A stretch of DNA of 64,000 nt from Elgaria multicarinata webbii (GCF_023053635.1 NC_086173.1:145870697-145934696); one strand, 5' to 3'; counted from the first letter of the stretch, positions 9,757 to 21,649 are shown. A program made the numbers and translations. The notes: generated by a model not told the origin, from the letters alone.

Positions 9757-12700
9757 GTTAGGGGCGGGGTTCCCCTGGCAAAAGTAGCCTTCGTTGTTGA
9801 AAAATGTATTCTGGTTAGGGTGCCCTTTAAACATCTCCCCCCCCCTCCCCCGAAAAGGATGAGATGCATTCCCCCCAAAGGGGACGGGTTTGCGCTCGAT
9901 TTGCGTATCTTAATTTATATGTAGAGAGGCAAATTAAGAAAGAATAGCTATAATTTAAATGGAAATATAATGCATTTCAGCATAGTGGAGAAGTCTGAGC
10001 CAGCCCCTTATGTGCCTACCTGTCCAGTCTGTTGTCCAGGTGCTAACTGTGGGTGGGTAACTTCACTGCCTCTGCTGCTCTCCCTTATTGGAGTTCCTTA
10101 TTTTTCAGCTGGTCCTGGGCTGGATGGCCTTCAAATAGAGGACTGAACTCCGTAAAGTAAGACACACGGGTGGCCTAATTCTGGTGACATGTTTCATTGT
10201 AGGTGCAATTCTGCATTGTAATAACCGTATTGCACCTTCCCCTGACTATATCAACATCACATGGCAAATATGTAGTAGTTATATACCTCTCTAACAGAGA
10301 ATTCTGTACTAGAGATCCTTACTCCCCCTACAAAGCTACAGTTCCCAGGATAACATGGGAAGAGGGAATGGTTACACCAGTCTAATCTATAGTGTGCAGA
10401 TGCTCTGTATATTGGCATTTCTTTCCTATGGAGCATCGTCCCACCAAAATGGACCCATCAGCGATGGTCCATTAGAGATTACAGCAGTAGCTGCTGCAGC
10501 CTTTGCAGGCCTAGGACCTTCCTCTTAATAGTACAATGCTTTCAAGTGGTCAAAGTGCTTTGCATGCATGATGTAATTGTAATCCTTGCAACAATCCTGT
10601 AAGGCAAGTCAGTATTATTATAATGAGCACAAGTGGCTTGCCTAAGGTAGGGTGACCATATGAAAAGGAGGACAGGGCTCCTGTATCTTCAACAGTTGCA
10701 TAGAAAAGGGAATTTCAGCAGGTGTCATATGTATATATGGAGAACCTGCTGAAATTCCCTCTTCATCACAACAATTAAAGGTGCAGGAGCTAAACTAGAG
10801 TGACCAGATTTAAAAGAGGGCAGGGCATCTGCAGCTTTAACTGTTGTGATGAAGAGGAAATTTTTCCAGGTTCCCCAGATATACAATTAACACCTGCTAA
10901 AACTCCCTTTTCAATACAACTGTTAAAGATACAGGAGCCTTGTCCTCCTTTTCATATGGTCACCCTAAGGCCACGTACTAAATTCATGGCAGAGGTGAGA
11001 TTTGAACAGGAGACTTCCTGATTCATATTTTACTAAGCTACACCAGCTCTTGAACATGCAATATGGGAGTCACTCCAGATTTTTCAAACAATACACATCT
11101 ATTTTCTTGCTTTCTTTAGGCAGCCACATGGTGGGAGGCCTGTTGGGCACATGTACCTTATAACAGATGCCTAGAAGAGGGAATCTTTTATCAATGTAGC
11201 TCAACCTTTTGAGTAAGGCAAAAGAAAAGCTTTGTTGTTTATTCGTTCAGTCGCTTCCGACTCTTCGTGACATCATGGACCAGCCCACACCAGAGCTTTC
11301 TGTCGGCTGTTGCCACCCCTAGCTCCCCCAAGGTCAAGTCTGTCACCTCCAGAATATCATCCATCCATCTTGCCCTTGGTCGGCCCCTCTTCCTTTTGCC
11401 TTCCACTTTCCCTAGCATCAGCCTCTTCTCCAGGGTATCCTGTCTTCTCATTATGTGGCCAAAGTACTTCAGTTTTGCCTTTAATACCATTCCCTCAAGT
11501 GAGCAGTCTGGCTTTATTTGCTGGCATATGGCATGCATCACCTTGACAGCATCATCTTGCAGTATTTTAAACAGTTCAGCTGGGATACCGTCATGAGATG
11601 ATACAATTCTTGACATTTTTAGTCCCTTCCCCACCCCCACCAAGAGCTCAGAGTGGAATTTATGCTCCCACCCATCCAATTTTATCCTTATAACAGCTCT
11701 GCAAAGTAGTTTAAACTGAGAGAGAGTGATCGGCCCAATATCACACAGTGGGCTTTGTGGCTGAGCAGGTTCAAAACCAGATCTGTTTCATTGGTTCAGC
11801 GTGTCACCATTATACCACACTGGCGCTCTCTGCCTTTAGCATGAACTTTGGTATTTGTGTAGTAAATATTAGCTCTGTTGTTCAGAGGCCTTGATGGAGC
11901 ACGAGTAATTTTAAAGCTGAAATCTGGAAGAAATTGGATCTTGGGTTTGAAAAGACTGGTGTTCCTTGTTTAAGGAGGACAGGCCCAGAGGGCGGTGAGG
12001 TGAGGCATTTGCCAGAGATCTAAGGCTGGCAAAGGGCTCGCCACCATTCCCAGCTGTGCCCTTTGGCAGTGTTAAGGCCCTGGCAAAGAACCAACCTTAT
12101 AATCCAGGAGAGAACTCTCTGCATGTTTGCATTACTTGAAAGATTGTCACACAGAGGAGGGCCGGGATCTCTTCTCCAGAGTGCAGGACACAGAATAATG
12201 GGCTCAAGTTACAGGAAGCCAGATTCTGGCTGGACATCAGGGGAAAAATCCTGACTGTTAGAGCAGTACAACAATGGAACCAATTACCTAGGGAGGTTGT
12301 GGCCTTTCCCACACTAGAGGCATTCAAGAGGCAGCTGGACAACCATCTGTCAGGTATGCTTTAAGGTAGATTCCTGCAATGAGCAGGGGGTTGGACTCAA
12401 TGGCTCTGTAGGCCCCTTCCAACTCTACTGTTCTACGATTCATGTCCCTGCATCTTCCTAGTTACAGGGTTGGGGGCTGAGTTTGGAGCTGTCTGGTCTG
12501 AGGGAACTCCTCCCAAATCCTGGAGATTGGCAGTGTTTTATACAATACAGTTCATGATGATCATGCAGAATTGGACCCTTGGTCCATGTAGCCCCATATT
12601 GTCTACTTTGATTTCATGGTTTTAGACTGACCTCTTCCCCTGCTATGAGGCCCTAAGGTCCTTTTAATAGGACAGCCTGGGAATTGAACCCAGGAATGTC

Positions 12701-15700
12701 TGCATGCTACTTCTAGAGGGTAGCTTGTGAGCACTTGACACGTTAATGCAGCTTGACTAGTACTTGTCAGCTGCCCAGGGACTGTACTGATTGTTGCTTG
12801 TCCAAATGGGCTAGCAGAAATAGTATAGGTGGTACAGTCTAGACCAGAATTGTAGTTCAAAGTTCCTGTGCTAGTTGACCGCCTTTCTAGAGATACCTGC
12901 CTCGCACACTGAGATCATAGGAAGAATGTTGTTGGATCATACCATCCATCTAGTGTCCTGTATCTTACCATGGCCAACCAGATCTCTCTGGTCCATGAAC
13001 AGGATGTACAGGCAGTAGCACCCTCCTCCTTGTGTTCCCCAACAAAATGGTACTCAGAGGTACTTCCTGGCTTAGCACTGCAGCAGCTAGTGCATGCTCT
13101 GAATGGTTGCCTCATTGTTTCCATTTGCTCAGGAAGATATTCAGACCAAACTACGGAATCTGAAGAGAGAAAGAGATGCTGTCCAAGAAATGAAGCTGAC
13201 ACGAGAGCGACAAACGGCAGAGTATTTAGTAGGTTACTCTTTTTAGCATTGGGAAAGATAAAGGTTATTCTCCCATTGTTCACATTTGTCCTAACCTATT
13301 TTTGTATTTTCCATATTGTTCTTTTCCCCCCCTGACTGCACACATCTTTGTATTCTTTTTAAAAATAAAATAAAATGAGACCAGGTTTCATTAACAGTGC
13401 AATCCTAGACATATCTAATCAGAATGAAGTCCCATTGAGTTCAATGTGGCTTACTTCCAGGAAAGTAGGTATAGGATTGCCACCTTCGCTATCTGCCTTT
13501 ATCTTCGTACGTTCTTGAGTTTAACCATCTTTTCCATCTTTCCAATGCATTTATTTAATTTCTGCCTGCTTCCCTGTACCTGAGAAGGGAAGAGTTATTT
13601 ATTTTCATTCCTGTCTTCGTGTTCCTTTCATAACAACCTTGTCCGGTATGGTCAGAATCCCATTTTCACTGACCTGCTCTTCTCTCCTTCCACCCCCTTG
13701 CCCGGTTTATTGCTTAACGACAGGAAGACATCAAGGCCAAGAGAGAGAAGATTGTGCTGGAGTTCCAGCATTTGCATGTGTTTCTGGAGGAACAGCAGAC
13801 TTGCCTCCTGGCTCAGTTGGCTGAACTAGAGAAGGAGATGGCAAACGAGCAGGAAGAAACTAGCTCCAAACTCTCTAACGCCTTTTCTGTTCTCGGTGAC
13901 CTTATCTGCGACTTGGAGAAGGACTGTCAGAGGCCTGATCGTGAATTCTTGCAAGTGAGAATTTGAATGCTTTCTTCAAGACTTGGTTCTTTAGCAAAGC
14001 TATTATTGTTGGTTGTATCTGATGGTTGCTTGGTGGTAGAGCAACAAGGGTTGCATGCAGAACTCCTGACATCTCCAGGTAGGGCTAGGAAAGAATCCCA
14101 CCTGAAACCCTGGAGAGCCGTTGGCGCCAGTCAGTGTTGACAATATTAGGCTGGGTGGACCAAAGGTCATACTCAGTCGAAAGCAGCTTCCTGTGTTATA
14201 ATAGCGAATTGGGTGAGTGGGATGGGTGTCGAAGGACTCCCTATAAGGATCTCTACAGGCAGAGCTTGCAATGGGCATCTATGTATTCTCTATGCAGGGA
14301 CCCAGAAGCTTAGCTTCAAGAAGGTTGTTGCATCATGTGCCTTCTGGCCATGACCCTGGGGCACGTCTACACGAAAGGTTTGCCCCAGAGTGGCTTCACA
14401 GTAGCGGCACGTCATCTACATGACGCAGCCGCCATTGTGAAGCCATCCGGGGGCAAACCCCGGAAACTCTGCTCCAAAAAAGTCTTGCACTTAGTCCAAC
14501 TTTTTTGGCAGTGGAGGCTTGTCACAGATCATGGTGGCCCCTGATTGGTCGCCATGGGCTGGACAGAGAAGGGGGCAGCCCTGTGCCTCTGTAAAGATAA
14601 TTTTAAAAAACAGGAGGAGAGGAATGGGGCCGTTCCTACACCCCTTTATTTTATTATCTGTATCTGGGCAGATACAGATAATATTTTTAAAACGGGCAGT
14701 CAGAGAGAGGAGAGGTGGTTCACCCTGTGTCCCTCTCCTCATGTCCTCCTCTGGCTGCCTCATTTCTTCACCCCTCCCTGTTTTTTATTTAATTTTTATC
14801 TGTATCTGCACAGCTGCGCAGATACAGATAATAAAATGTAAAAAGGAAGGGGAAGGAATGGCCGTGTTCCTCTCCTCCTCCTCCCTTCCCCCCCGTTTTT
14901 TAAAAAATTATTATTTGAACATTGCAGGGAAGTTCCCACTTGTGTTCCTTCCTGTGCAAATGCCAGGAAGGAACGCAAGTGGGGGAGCCGGGCACCTCAC
15001 GGTGCAAAAGCACCGCCGTCAAGACAGGGGCCTGGAAACTTGAGTAAATTTTCAAAGTGGCTTTTACAGAAAACTACAAACTCCTCCTGAATAATATTAT
15101 TGTGTAGCGCTTCTTTAGTATTCTCAGCCTAATCCAAATTTCTCCTTTTTGGTTTGTCTAGAATCTCGAGGAAACCTTAAGCCGGTACGCTTTTCTTTTT
15201 ACTTTTCTTTGCCTATGACACAGTATCAGGTGTGTACTGAATCATACAAAAGCATCTCCCTTTCTGCTTCTTGAGGGGACACATTCAGATCTACTGAATG
15301 CAGAGAAGTTACCCAGAAACAAGTGGTAGAATCCATGGAGAAGGAAGGGCACTCTGTGCATGCTCTTTTAATGTTAGCTCATGATTATTTTCCATGGCTG
15401 AGCTCTACCACTGAAATGAGGCTCCAGGGTGGATCCCTGATAAGACATGGCACAGATTAAGCCCTTGTCCCATCCCTAAAGCTTGGTTCAAACGTCCAGG
15501 TCAATGGACATGTTTTGCACAATGGGGAACTAGGCTGGGGATGCACACATCCAGTGTTGTGCACATAGGGTCATGTGTGAACCAGGAGACCATGTTTACA
15601 AAGGTCCATTCAACTCTCCTGATTTGAACGCTGTTGGCATCCCTTATGGGAGGGTCATATGTACAATTGCTCAGCTCATAGATTATATCATTGGGTCGTG

Positions 15701-18700
15701 CATTTTTAATTTATTTTTTTTATTTATTACATTTTATACCACCCAATAGCCGAAGCTCTCTGGGCGGTTCACAAAAATTAAAACTGTAATAAAACTACCA
15801 ACAGGTTAAAAACACTAATACAAAATACAGTATAAAAAGCACAACCAGGATAAAACCACGCAGCAAAATTGATATAAGATTAAAATACAGAGTTAGAACA
15901 GTAAAATTTAAATTTAAGTTAAAATTGAAGCTAATGGAACATGTTGGACTGAATTTCTGGCTTCCACCATGTGAAAGATGTTGCTGTGGATGTTTGAGCT
16001 GAGCCTTTGATTTCCCCTAAGTGAGTGATGCTGCAAAACAGTCAGTCAGGTGTAGATTTGGGCACAATGTGTCTGAACTTGTCATCTTCCCCCTTACATG
16101 GCCCCTGGCACTGCCCTTGGGGTCAACCTGCACATCTGCGGAAATATAAGACACAGCAAAAAAGAAGGAGGAAGTTTCAACTCTCGGTTGATCTGGAGGG
16201 TCTGTTCTCTCCTAGGTGTGAAAAGAGGGACTTCCGTTGGCCAGTGGAGAGGTCTCCTGATCTGGAAAAAGACCTCAGTGCAATATCTCAGAAGAGTATT
16301 GTTTTGACAAAAAATCTCAGGAAATTTAAAGGTAGGTAAGAGTACGTAAGGAATGTGTCTTTCTGTGAATAGGGCAAGCCATGTTCCTGTGAAATAATTA
16401 GCATTGAATTAAAAACAATGGGACACAAATGTTTGCTCAAGGCTAGTGACAGGTTCCCCTCCCCGTCAGTAAAATGCCCTTGGGTGGGTGATCTTCTACC
16501 TCAGTGGCCCTGGCAGAAACAATGGGCACAACTTCCCACAATGCCCTTTGCACAACATAGCCCCAGGGCATTATGGGAAACCCAAATGATGTCATCTGAT
16601 ATTGAGCAAACTGGCTGCTGAAAAAAATGGAAAAGGGGGTTCAGGCATCAGTTGCGTGAGGATGACACGTGTGGACAATGGGCCTCTTGTGCGTCATGAG
16701 CAAGAAGTTCCACATCAGACCTCCTTTAGTTTTTTTAAAAAAAATTTTAGCAGAAATTGCAACAAGTAATCTTCATCTATTTATTTTTCTCCTAGACCAT
16801 GAAAGTTAGAACACTGCCATTTTTACATTCTCAGGGTTCTTTTCTACATTTCACATTCCATCCCTGATGCTTGATCCCTAGGTCCCCTACCAGAGTGACT
16901 AGTGAAGAATACGGAGCAGCTGTTTGAAAGCAAGGGTGGGGAATCGTATGATCTGCCACATATTGATGAAGTATTCCTCCTATCATCCCTCACCATTGGC
17001 TGGGATTGATGGGAATTGGAGCCCAGTATCTCTAACCCTCCTTTAAAGGAAAAGATGTCTTGACTATTTTAATTATGACACGTGGAGGGAGGTTGTCTTT
17101 CCCAGGGGTCTCTCTTTGCAATTTTCAGTGGTATTTCCCTTTTGTAATTTTTTTTGACACTGGTAGAAAAACCTCTCGTCTTTCACAAGTTGTCAGAGGC
17201 GTAAATGTGGTTTTGATGTGGCAAAATGGCATCATCTTTTCCCCCTTGGCTCCCTCTTCTCCAGAAATCTTGGCAGGTGAGCTAAAGAGAGATAGAACAC
17301 TTTGCCTAAATGCTGTGTTCGAGGAACAGGCAGAGCAGCGCCACGTCTTCTGGCCGTTGGAGTGTGGGGATGCATCAAGAAAAGGTGAATCTGGTTTTGT
17401 TTTTGTTTGTAGCTTTGCATGCCCTGTATGCCTGCACTCAGAAGACAGGTAGTTGTACGAATTGAGCTGCCCTTCCCATGCAGCCATGGGGAAGCTGCTT
17501 TTCTGTAGTGCAATCCCACCACTCAGCTGGGGGCTGCATGCAAGTGACACGGCCATCTAGGGCAGGCTAAATAGTGTGCGCTTCTGTTAAATACACATTG
17601 GATTGGGTTGCTTGTATTGTAGAAAATGAACCAGAAAATACATGGCTTTAGGAGTGTCATGCATTGCTTAAAACCAGTGGAGTCTGATGGCACTGTGAAT
17701 CCGCTCAGGGTTTCAGTCAGAACCTGCTAGAACTCTAAAGGACATGGTTCCTGCTCTGCCATGTGCTTTGCACCTTGGACAGCTCCTTTAGAGTTCTGAT
17801 GGGTTTCAACCGAAACCCAGAGCGGATTCACCTCCCCACTGACATCGGAGCCACTAGCCTCTACTACTTAGAACACTTTGTTCCATAAGAGGTCATGAAC
17901 ATATGCTGGTCATTGCCGCAGGAAAATAATCATTGGCAACTAGCCTATGAATGGCTTTCAAACAAGGTTAGACTAATGCTTGGCTGAAGCTCTTTTAGTA
18001 GAGGCTAGTCAAAGGTGAAGCTGCATTCGGAGACTGCATGTTGCAGCCTTCCCCAACGTGGCATCCTCCAGCTGGTTTGGACTACGATTCCCATCAACCC
18101 CACCAATGGCCAGGGATGTTGGGAGTTGTCCAAAACATCTGGAGGGCACCAGGTTGGGGAGCACTGGTGTACTGGATGCTGGGATTAGCACACCAGGGAT
18201 ATTACCATCCATGAAAGTTTGAGGCCTACTGAGGCACGGTATTAATGTCAGGCCTTAGAGGTCTGGGGGTTTCTGTTGGGAGGGTGTATCCCTGAGAGGA
18301 AGAGTTTCACTTCTCCAGTTAAGATTCATGCCCTGGTTAAGTTCTTCAAAGTGGGAACAGTACTTTCTATTTTGGGAGGAAGAAGGTATAAAGATGAGAG
18401 AGCCAGAGAAAGGAAGGATCAGAAGGAAGGATCAGAAAGATGCAGCTTAGGGTAAAAGAAATTGCATTTTTGCAACTTTTCTTTTCATGCCTTTTATATC
18501 ACTCAACACTATTGATTAAATACCTTTATTATAATTTCGTTGCTTTAGTATAGTAGAAACTGTTGTGCTAAGCCACAAATGTCTGGAGCATCACTCACAC
18601 CATGTCTACAACTGAAACCCCATGTTATTGGGAAGGGGAAGGTTAAAAAAAGGAAGGTAGGACTCTTAAGGAGGTGCTCAGGGGGTCCAGGTCATAAGAA

Positions 18701-19513
18701 GGAGCTCTGACACTATCATACCCTACTTGTGAACTTCCCTGAAGCTTTTGTCTGGCAGCTGTCAGTAAAGAGAGTGCTAAGAGATAAGGGCTGTTGTTGT
18801 TGTTATTAATTACATTTGTATACCGTCCCATAGCTGAGGCTCTCTGGGCGGTTTAGCTTGGCCCAACCAGACAATTCTTTGTTCTAACGTGATGAAGTTG
18901 TGGGCAGATTGGAACTGGAAGAGAAGCACAAATGGATTCTGGCCTTTGTAGGATTGAATAGTCTCTCCCTAATTTCCTATTTCTTCTTGTCTCCCCAGTA
19001 AGTGTGACACTGGATTCCCGTACAGCCAGCCCCACGCTCAGTGTCTCCCTGGATCGGAAGACAGTGCAGCACTGGGATCAGCCGCAGTTGCTGTCACACA
19101 ACCCCGAGAGATTTGATCCTGAGCCATTTGTGATGGGCTACGAGGGCTTCTGCTCTGGGAAGCACTGCTGGGTTGTAGACGTCGAGCGGGGGCAGAGTTG
19201 GGCGGTTGGAATTGCCAGAGAGTCTGTGAAGAGGAAAGGATCCATCAGCCTCAGCCCGGAGCAAGGCATCTGGGCTGTGGAGCAGTGTTGGGGTCAATTC
19301 CAAGCACTGACCTCCCGCTGGACCGCCCTGCCTCTGGTCAGGAAACCCAGAAGGATCCAAGTTTCTCTAGACTATGAAAGGGGGTGGGTGGCATTTTTTG
19401 ATGCAGATCTGGGTGCTCCAATCTTCACGTTCCCACCTGTCTCTTTCAAGCAAGAGAAAATCTACCCCTGGTTCTGGGTGGGGCCAGGATCCCGTATCAG
19501 CTTGTCCCACTAA
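9472..19513 (+). CDS. TRIM-B: RING-less B-box/coiled-coil/PRY-SPRY protein
   Basis: Exons 9472-9756, 13133-13228, 13724-13954, 15162-15184, 16216-16331, 17265-17384 and 18999-19513 join without a stop into about 461 residues. Start ATG 9472 has a strong context (A at -3, G at +4). The first 40 or so residues (MGEVGEERSCVPSG..., with four cysteines in a row) occupy the RING position but lack the C3HC4 spacing. From about residue 55 the normal linker and B-box resume (MCAQHQEPLSVFC, C-x2-C/D, H-x2-H). Then come the coiled coil, a 40-residue hinge and a full PRY-SPRY with LDSRTA, NPERFD, WAVGIARESV and LDYE. Role by family: target binding through SPRY and oligomer formation with other TRIMs. E3 activity is doubtful without a RING. 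Confidence 0.85.
10540..11055 (-). repeat. MIR/CORE-type SINE split by a MITE
   Basis: 10540-10647 ('caaagtgctttgcatgcatg...aatcctgtaaggcaag...cttgcctaagg') and 10968-11055 ('ccacgtactaaattcatggcagaggtgagatttgaacagg...') are the two halves of one MIR-like repeat. The palindromic element at 10648-10967 interrupts it. Confidence 0.6.
10648..10967. mobile_element. 320-bp palindromic MITE (family D), copy 1
   Basis: It begins TAGGGTGACCATATGAAAAG and ends in the reverse complement. Both halves carry long inverted matches. TAAGG flanks both sides (10643-10647 and 10966-10970), which fits a target duplication inside the MIR. Confidence 0.75.
11228..11680 (-). mobile_element. BovB/RTE LINE, 3' end with internal deletion
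   Basis: The minus frame carries GIPAELFKILQDDAVKVMHA from the reverse-transcriptase region. It is fused in frame to the typical RTE/BovB C-terminus (KYFGHIMRRQDTLEKRLMLG, KRKRGRPRARWMDD, HDVTKSRKRLNE). Most of the RT domain between these blocks is missing, so the copy is dead. BovB is known for transfer between squamates and ruminants; nothing here dates this copy. Confidence 0.75.
11681..11835 (-). repeat. tRNA-derived SINE (family A)
   Basis: In reverse it reads 'cagtgtggtataatggtgac...ggttttgaacctgctcagcc', a degenerate tRNA-like head and body. It abuts the BovB fragment. Confidence 0.6.
12130..12441 (+). mobile_element. CR1 LINE 3' fragment
   Basis: Matches the last 300 bp or so of the complete CR1 at 46.9 kb ('gattgtcacacagaggaggg...aattacctagggaggttgtgg...ccttccaactctactgttct'). 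A small deletion lies near 12174. 5'-truncated. Confidence 0.85.
12560..12735 (-). repeat. tRNA-derived SINE (family B)
   Basis: 'ggacccttggtccatgtagc...gggaattgaacccaggaatg' contains a recognisable B-box-like sequence in reverse. Confidence 0.6.
13133..13228 (+). CDS. TRIM-B exon 2 (96 nt, coiled coil)
   Basis: gctcag|GAAGATATTC...TTA|gtaggt codes EDIQTKLRNLKRERDAVQEM and onward. Canonical length. Confidence 0.87.
13395..13482. repeat. Short interspersed repeat ('gtcccattgagttcaatg' type)
   Basis: 'gtgcaatcctagacat...cccattgagttcaatgtggc...ataggattgcca' shows inverted ends. Other fragments lie at about 8930, 33460, 39150 and 44075. Confidence 0.45.
13724..13954 (+). CDS. TRIM-B exon 3 (231 nt, main coiled coil)
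   Basis: cgacag|GAAGACATC...TTGCAA|gtgaga codes EDIKAKREKIVLEFQHLHVF to REFLQ. Canonical length and phase. Confidence 0.9.
14025..14205 (+). repeat. tRNA-derived SINE (family B)
   Basis: Forward copy: 'gcttggtggtagagcaac...gcatgcagaactcctgacat...ccctggagagccgttggcg...aagcagcttcctgtgt'. Confidence 0.65.
14340..15045. repeat. GC-rich repeat with perfect GATACAGATAA palindromes
   Basis: No gene is supported. Two hairpins built on the same word, ttatctgtatctg...cagatacagataa, lie at about 14653-14683 and 14797-14833. The block starts 'ggcacgtctacacgaaagg' and resembles a non-autonomous DNA transposon, but I did not find its far end. Confidence 0.4.
15162..15184 (+). CDS. TRIM-B exon 4 (23-nt microexon)
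   Basis: gtctag|AATCTCGAGG...AGCCG|gtacgc codes NLEETLS plus two bases. In phase with exon 5. Confidence 0.85.
15708..15940 (-). repeat. L2-type LINE 3' tail
   Basis: Reverse of the common tail: 'tatttattacattttatacc...cccaatagccgaagctctct...gggcggttcacaaaaatt', then AT-rich sequence shared with 45.1 kb. Confidence 0.6.
16216..16331 (+). CDS. TRIM-B exon 5 (116 nt)
   Basis: tcctag|GTGTGAAAAG...AAAG|gtaggt codes RCEKRDFRWPVERSPDLEKD and ends LRKFK. Confidence 0.87.
17265..17384 (+). CDS. TRIM-B exon 6 (120-nt hinge)
   Basis: ctccag|AAATCTTGG...AAAAG|gtgaat, phase 1 at both ends. It codes EILAGELKRDRTLCLNAVFE and onward, with no known domain. Same length as TRIM-A exon 6. Confidence 0.8.
17675..17875. 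mobile_element. Foldback MITE (family E), copy 2
   Basis: 'ccagtggagtctgatggc...' to '...ggattcacctccccactgac...gccactagcctct'. Same inverted arms as the copy at 6.3 kb. It lies in TRIM-B intron 6. Confidence 0.6.
18040..18172. repeat. Foldback repeat (family G, 'gccctccagatg' type)
   Basis: 'ccttccccaacgtggcatcc...ggactacgattcccatcaac' is mirrored by 'gttgggagttgtccaaaaca...tggagggcaccaggttgggg'. Confidence 0.6.
18795..18857 (-). repeat. L2-type LINE 3' tail, short
   Basis: 'ttgttgttattaattacatt...ccgtcccatagctgaggctc...ctgggcggttta'. Confidence 0.5.
18999..19513 (+). CDS. TRIM-B terminal exon, PRY-SPRY (B30.2)
   Basis: cccag|TAAGTGTGACACTGG. About 171 residues to SLSH and a TAA stop. PRY-SPRY landmarks: LDSRTA, NPERFD, GYEGFCSGKHCWVVDV (the usual WEV is WVV), WAVGIARESVKRKG, IWAV and LDYERGWVAFFDAD. 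Confidence 0.95.
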
Positions 19514-19805
19514 GGCTGCTTCCGCACATCTGCGAGACATTGGCTCTTTGAATCTCACCACAGTGTCTTTACCATCTGTCTCTAGGACCATTGAGGACTG
19601 GTTTTTCTCCCTGATCCTAAAACTGTTGAAGCCTGATCTGTGTATGCAAACAGCAGCGTGGTGATTGTTTTGAAGTTCAACTTCAGTGGAAGCTACTTCA
19701 CGTAACAATCCATTTGTGTTGAGCAATTTTAATTTAACTAACTGGAGGTGTACAAAACTATATTTGACTTGTACAAGGTGCTGGTGAAAAAAATATCCCA
19801 AGCAA

Positions 19806-19811
19806 AATAAA
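19806..19811 (+). terminator. TRIM-B candidate poly(A) signal
   Basis: AATAAA about 295 bp after the stop codon. A second lies near 19852. Confidence 0.5.
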
Positions 19812-19859
19812 GTGGTTTGCCTATCTTAAATACCTGGATGTAATGTCTTTTAATAAAAT

Positions 19860-21640
19860 TCTTCTGCCATACAGCAATTGAGGAAGATGGCTGTAATGGC
19901 AACTGAGAAGCAGAGTATTCAAAACCACGAAGTGCATGTTTCTAGTCCTAATGGTTGCTGTGGGGGAGGGACTGTGATGTGGCCAGGACTTAGGATCACG
20001 CAAGATGTGATGTTTAATGTGTCTTTGGATCTTGTGGTTGAGATTCTCCTTGCTTCAAAAGAAAAGCACCACAGCTGCTGTTACAAACGGACGGTGGAGG
20101 ATCCAGCAGGCAGAAAATGGGCATGTCACTGCTTTCATTTATGTAAAATGACCACATTTCCTTCCACATTCTGTGACCACTGTTAAAAGAACTTTCAAGC
20201 TGTTGTACCACAAAAATGAATCATGCAAAGATGCTTGGGCACAGACCTATTTTAGCAATTTGCATACATGGAAGCTGCTAATCAGAGTGAGCAAGGAAAA
20301 CCGCAGGCGGGATATCAGGCACTTGCAACAGTACTCGGGAAAAGCCTATGACTATATCTAAATTACAACTTTAAGCTGGTTTAACAGTCATTTCCTTCTG
20401 CAGGGAGGCCTGGCTATTTCAGGGGAGGTTGGACAGCAGCCAAAATACAATCCTGAAAATCGGTGGTTACATTTATATCAGCTTTCCTCCAGCTTACAAC
20501 ACCCATCATCTGTGGTCCAACATCTGAAAGGCACCAAGTTGGGGGAAGGCTGGTTGATGGCATCAAAGGCTGCTGTGAGGTCTTGGAGAATCCAGAACGG
20601 TGTGCTCCCTCTGTCACTCCTGGGGTAGATCAGTTGCCAAAGCCATTTGTCTCCCAATTGCAACAGAAACCAAATCGAAACAGGTCCCCAAAAATCATTC
20701 TAATTCAGGAATGCCTAGAGCTGAGCAGGGTAGAAATCATCCAGGCCTCGGAAGGCTTCCTTAAAAGGTCTCGGTTGTGCCTCAGCTTGGGTTAGAGTGG
20801 AAACAGCTGAGCCTGATGAGGTCCAGATTCCCTATGTATCAATCTGGAGGCCTGATCCACTCAGGGCCCAGTCAAAACAGATTCTGGGATTACCCAGATG
20901 AAACAAGACCAGTTGTGGAAAAGGACACACAGGTGTAATATGGATGCAGATAGAAAACTCCCACACTCACCTCCAATGGAGATCACAGTTGCTTCAATGG
21001 GTGTTGCACTGGTTCCCAGAATGCAACGGGGTGCCATTCCAAGGGCCCACAGTCTCTGGACAAGTGGGTGCCCTTCCCCAACCCACAGTGAGAACAAAGA
21101 ACCTACCAGCATTTTGAGGTGTCTCTCCTCAGCTACAGCCTGTCATGAGAAATGCAGGCCGGAAAACAAATCACTCCCCTTCTCTGGGAAAGGGAGGGCT
21201 CTCTTTCACTCCTCACTGGAGAGTGAAACAACATCCTTATCTCAGAGGATGGGATCATGCAGCTGGGAGATTCCACTCCCTAATACCTTCTATGCTGCTT
21301 GCAAAAAGGAATCTATTTCTAGCTTGGCTACAGTAAAAAGCCCAATGTACAGTGCTATATAGGTCTCAGTACACTACAAACAGCATATAAGACACTGTCA
21401 ATTCACACCTGCCACTGTTCTGGTATCAAATTCACTACACCCCACTCCTGCTGTGTACAGCAAGGTGAAAGCTAAAGCACCCATCCCTAAACAGGAAAGC
21501 AAGGCAGCATGAATGGGCAAGCAATATGCCTAGTGGTCCCTTCCCCTTACCCCCCATGCCTTCTGTATCTGGATTGTTCATGGAATTTGAGTGACTCATG
21601 CATACCTGGCATCTCATGCTACCTCCTTTATAGATCTTGT
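19860..21640. other. Gene-poor region after TRIM-B
   Basis: No supported gene. A family G fragment ('cagcttacaacacccatcat...ggcaccaagttgggggaagg') lies near 20490-20550. Short frames show no domains. I looked on the minus strand for a SPRY exon for TRIM-C and found none. Confidence 0.45.
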
Positions 21641-21649
21641 GGTGGAACC

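Noticed and set aside
9298-9834. A long open frame (178 codons) on the minus strand
   Set aside because: It is the antisense shadow of TRIM-B exon 1 in GC-rich DNA. No domain, and the plus strand carries the B-box with a proper donor.
11239-11679. A 146-codon frame that could be a small novel gene
   Set aside because: Its second half is the BovB/RTE C-terminus and it ends in LINE-like 3' sequence.
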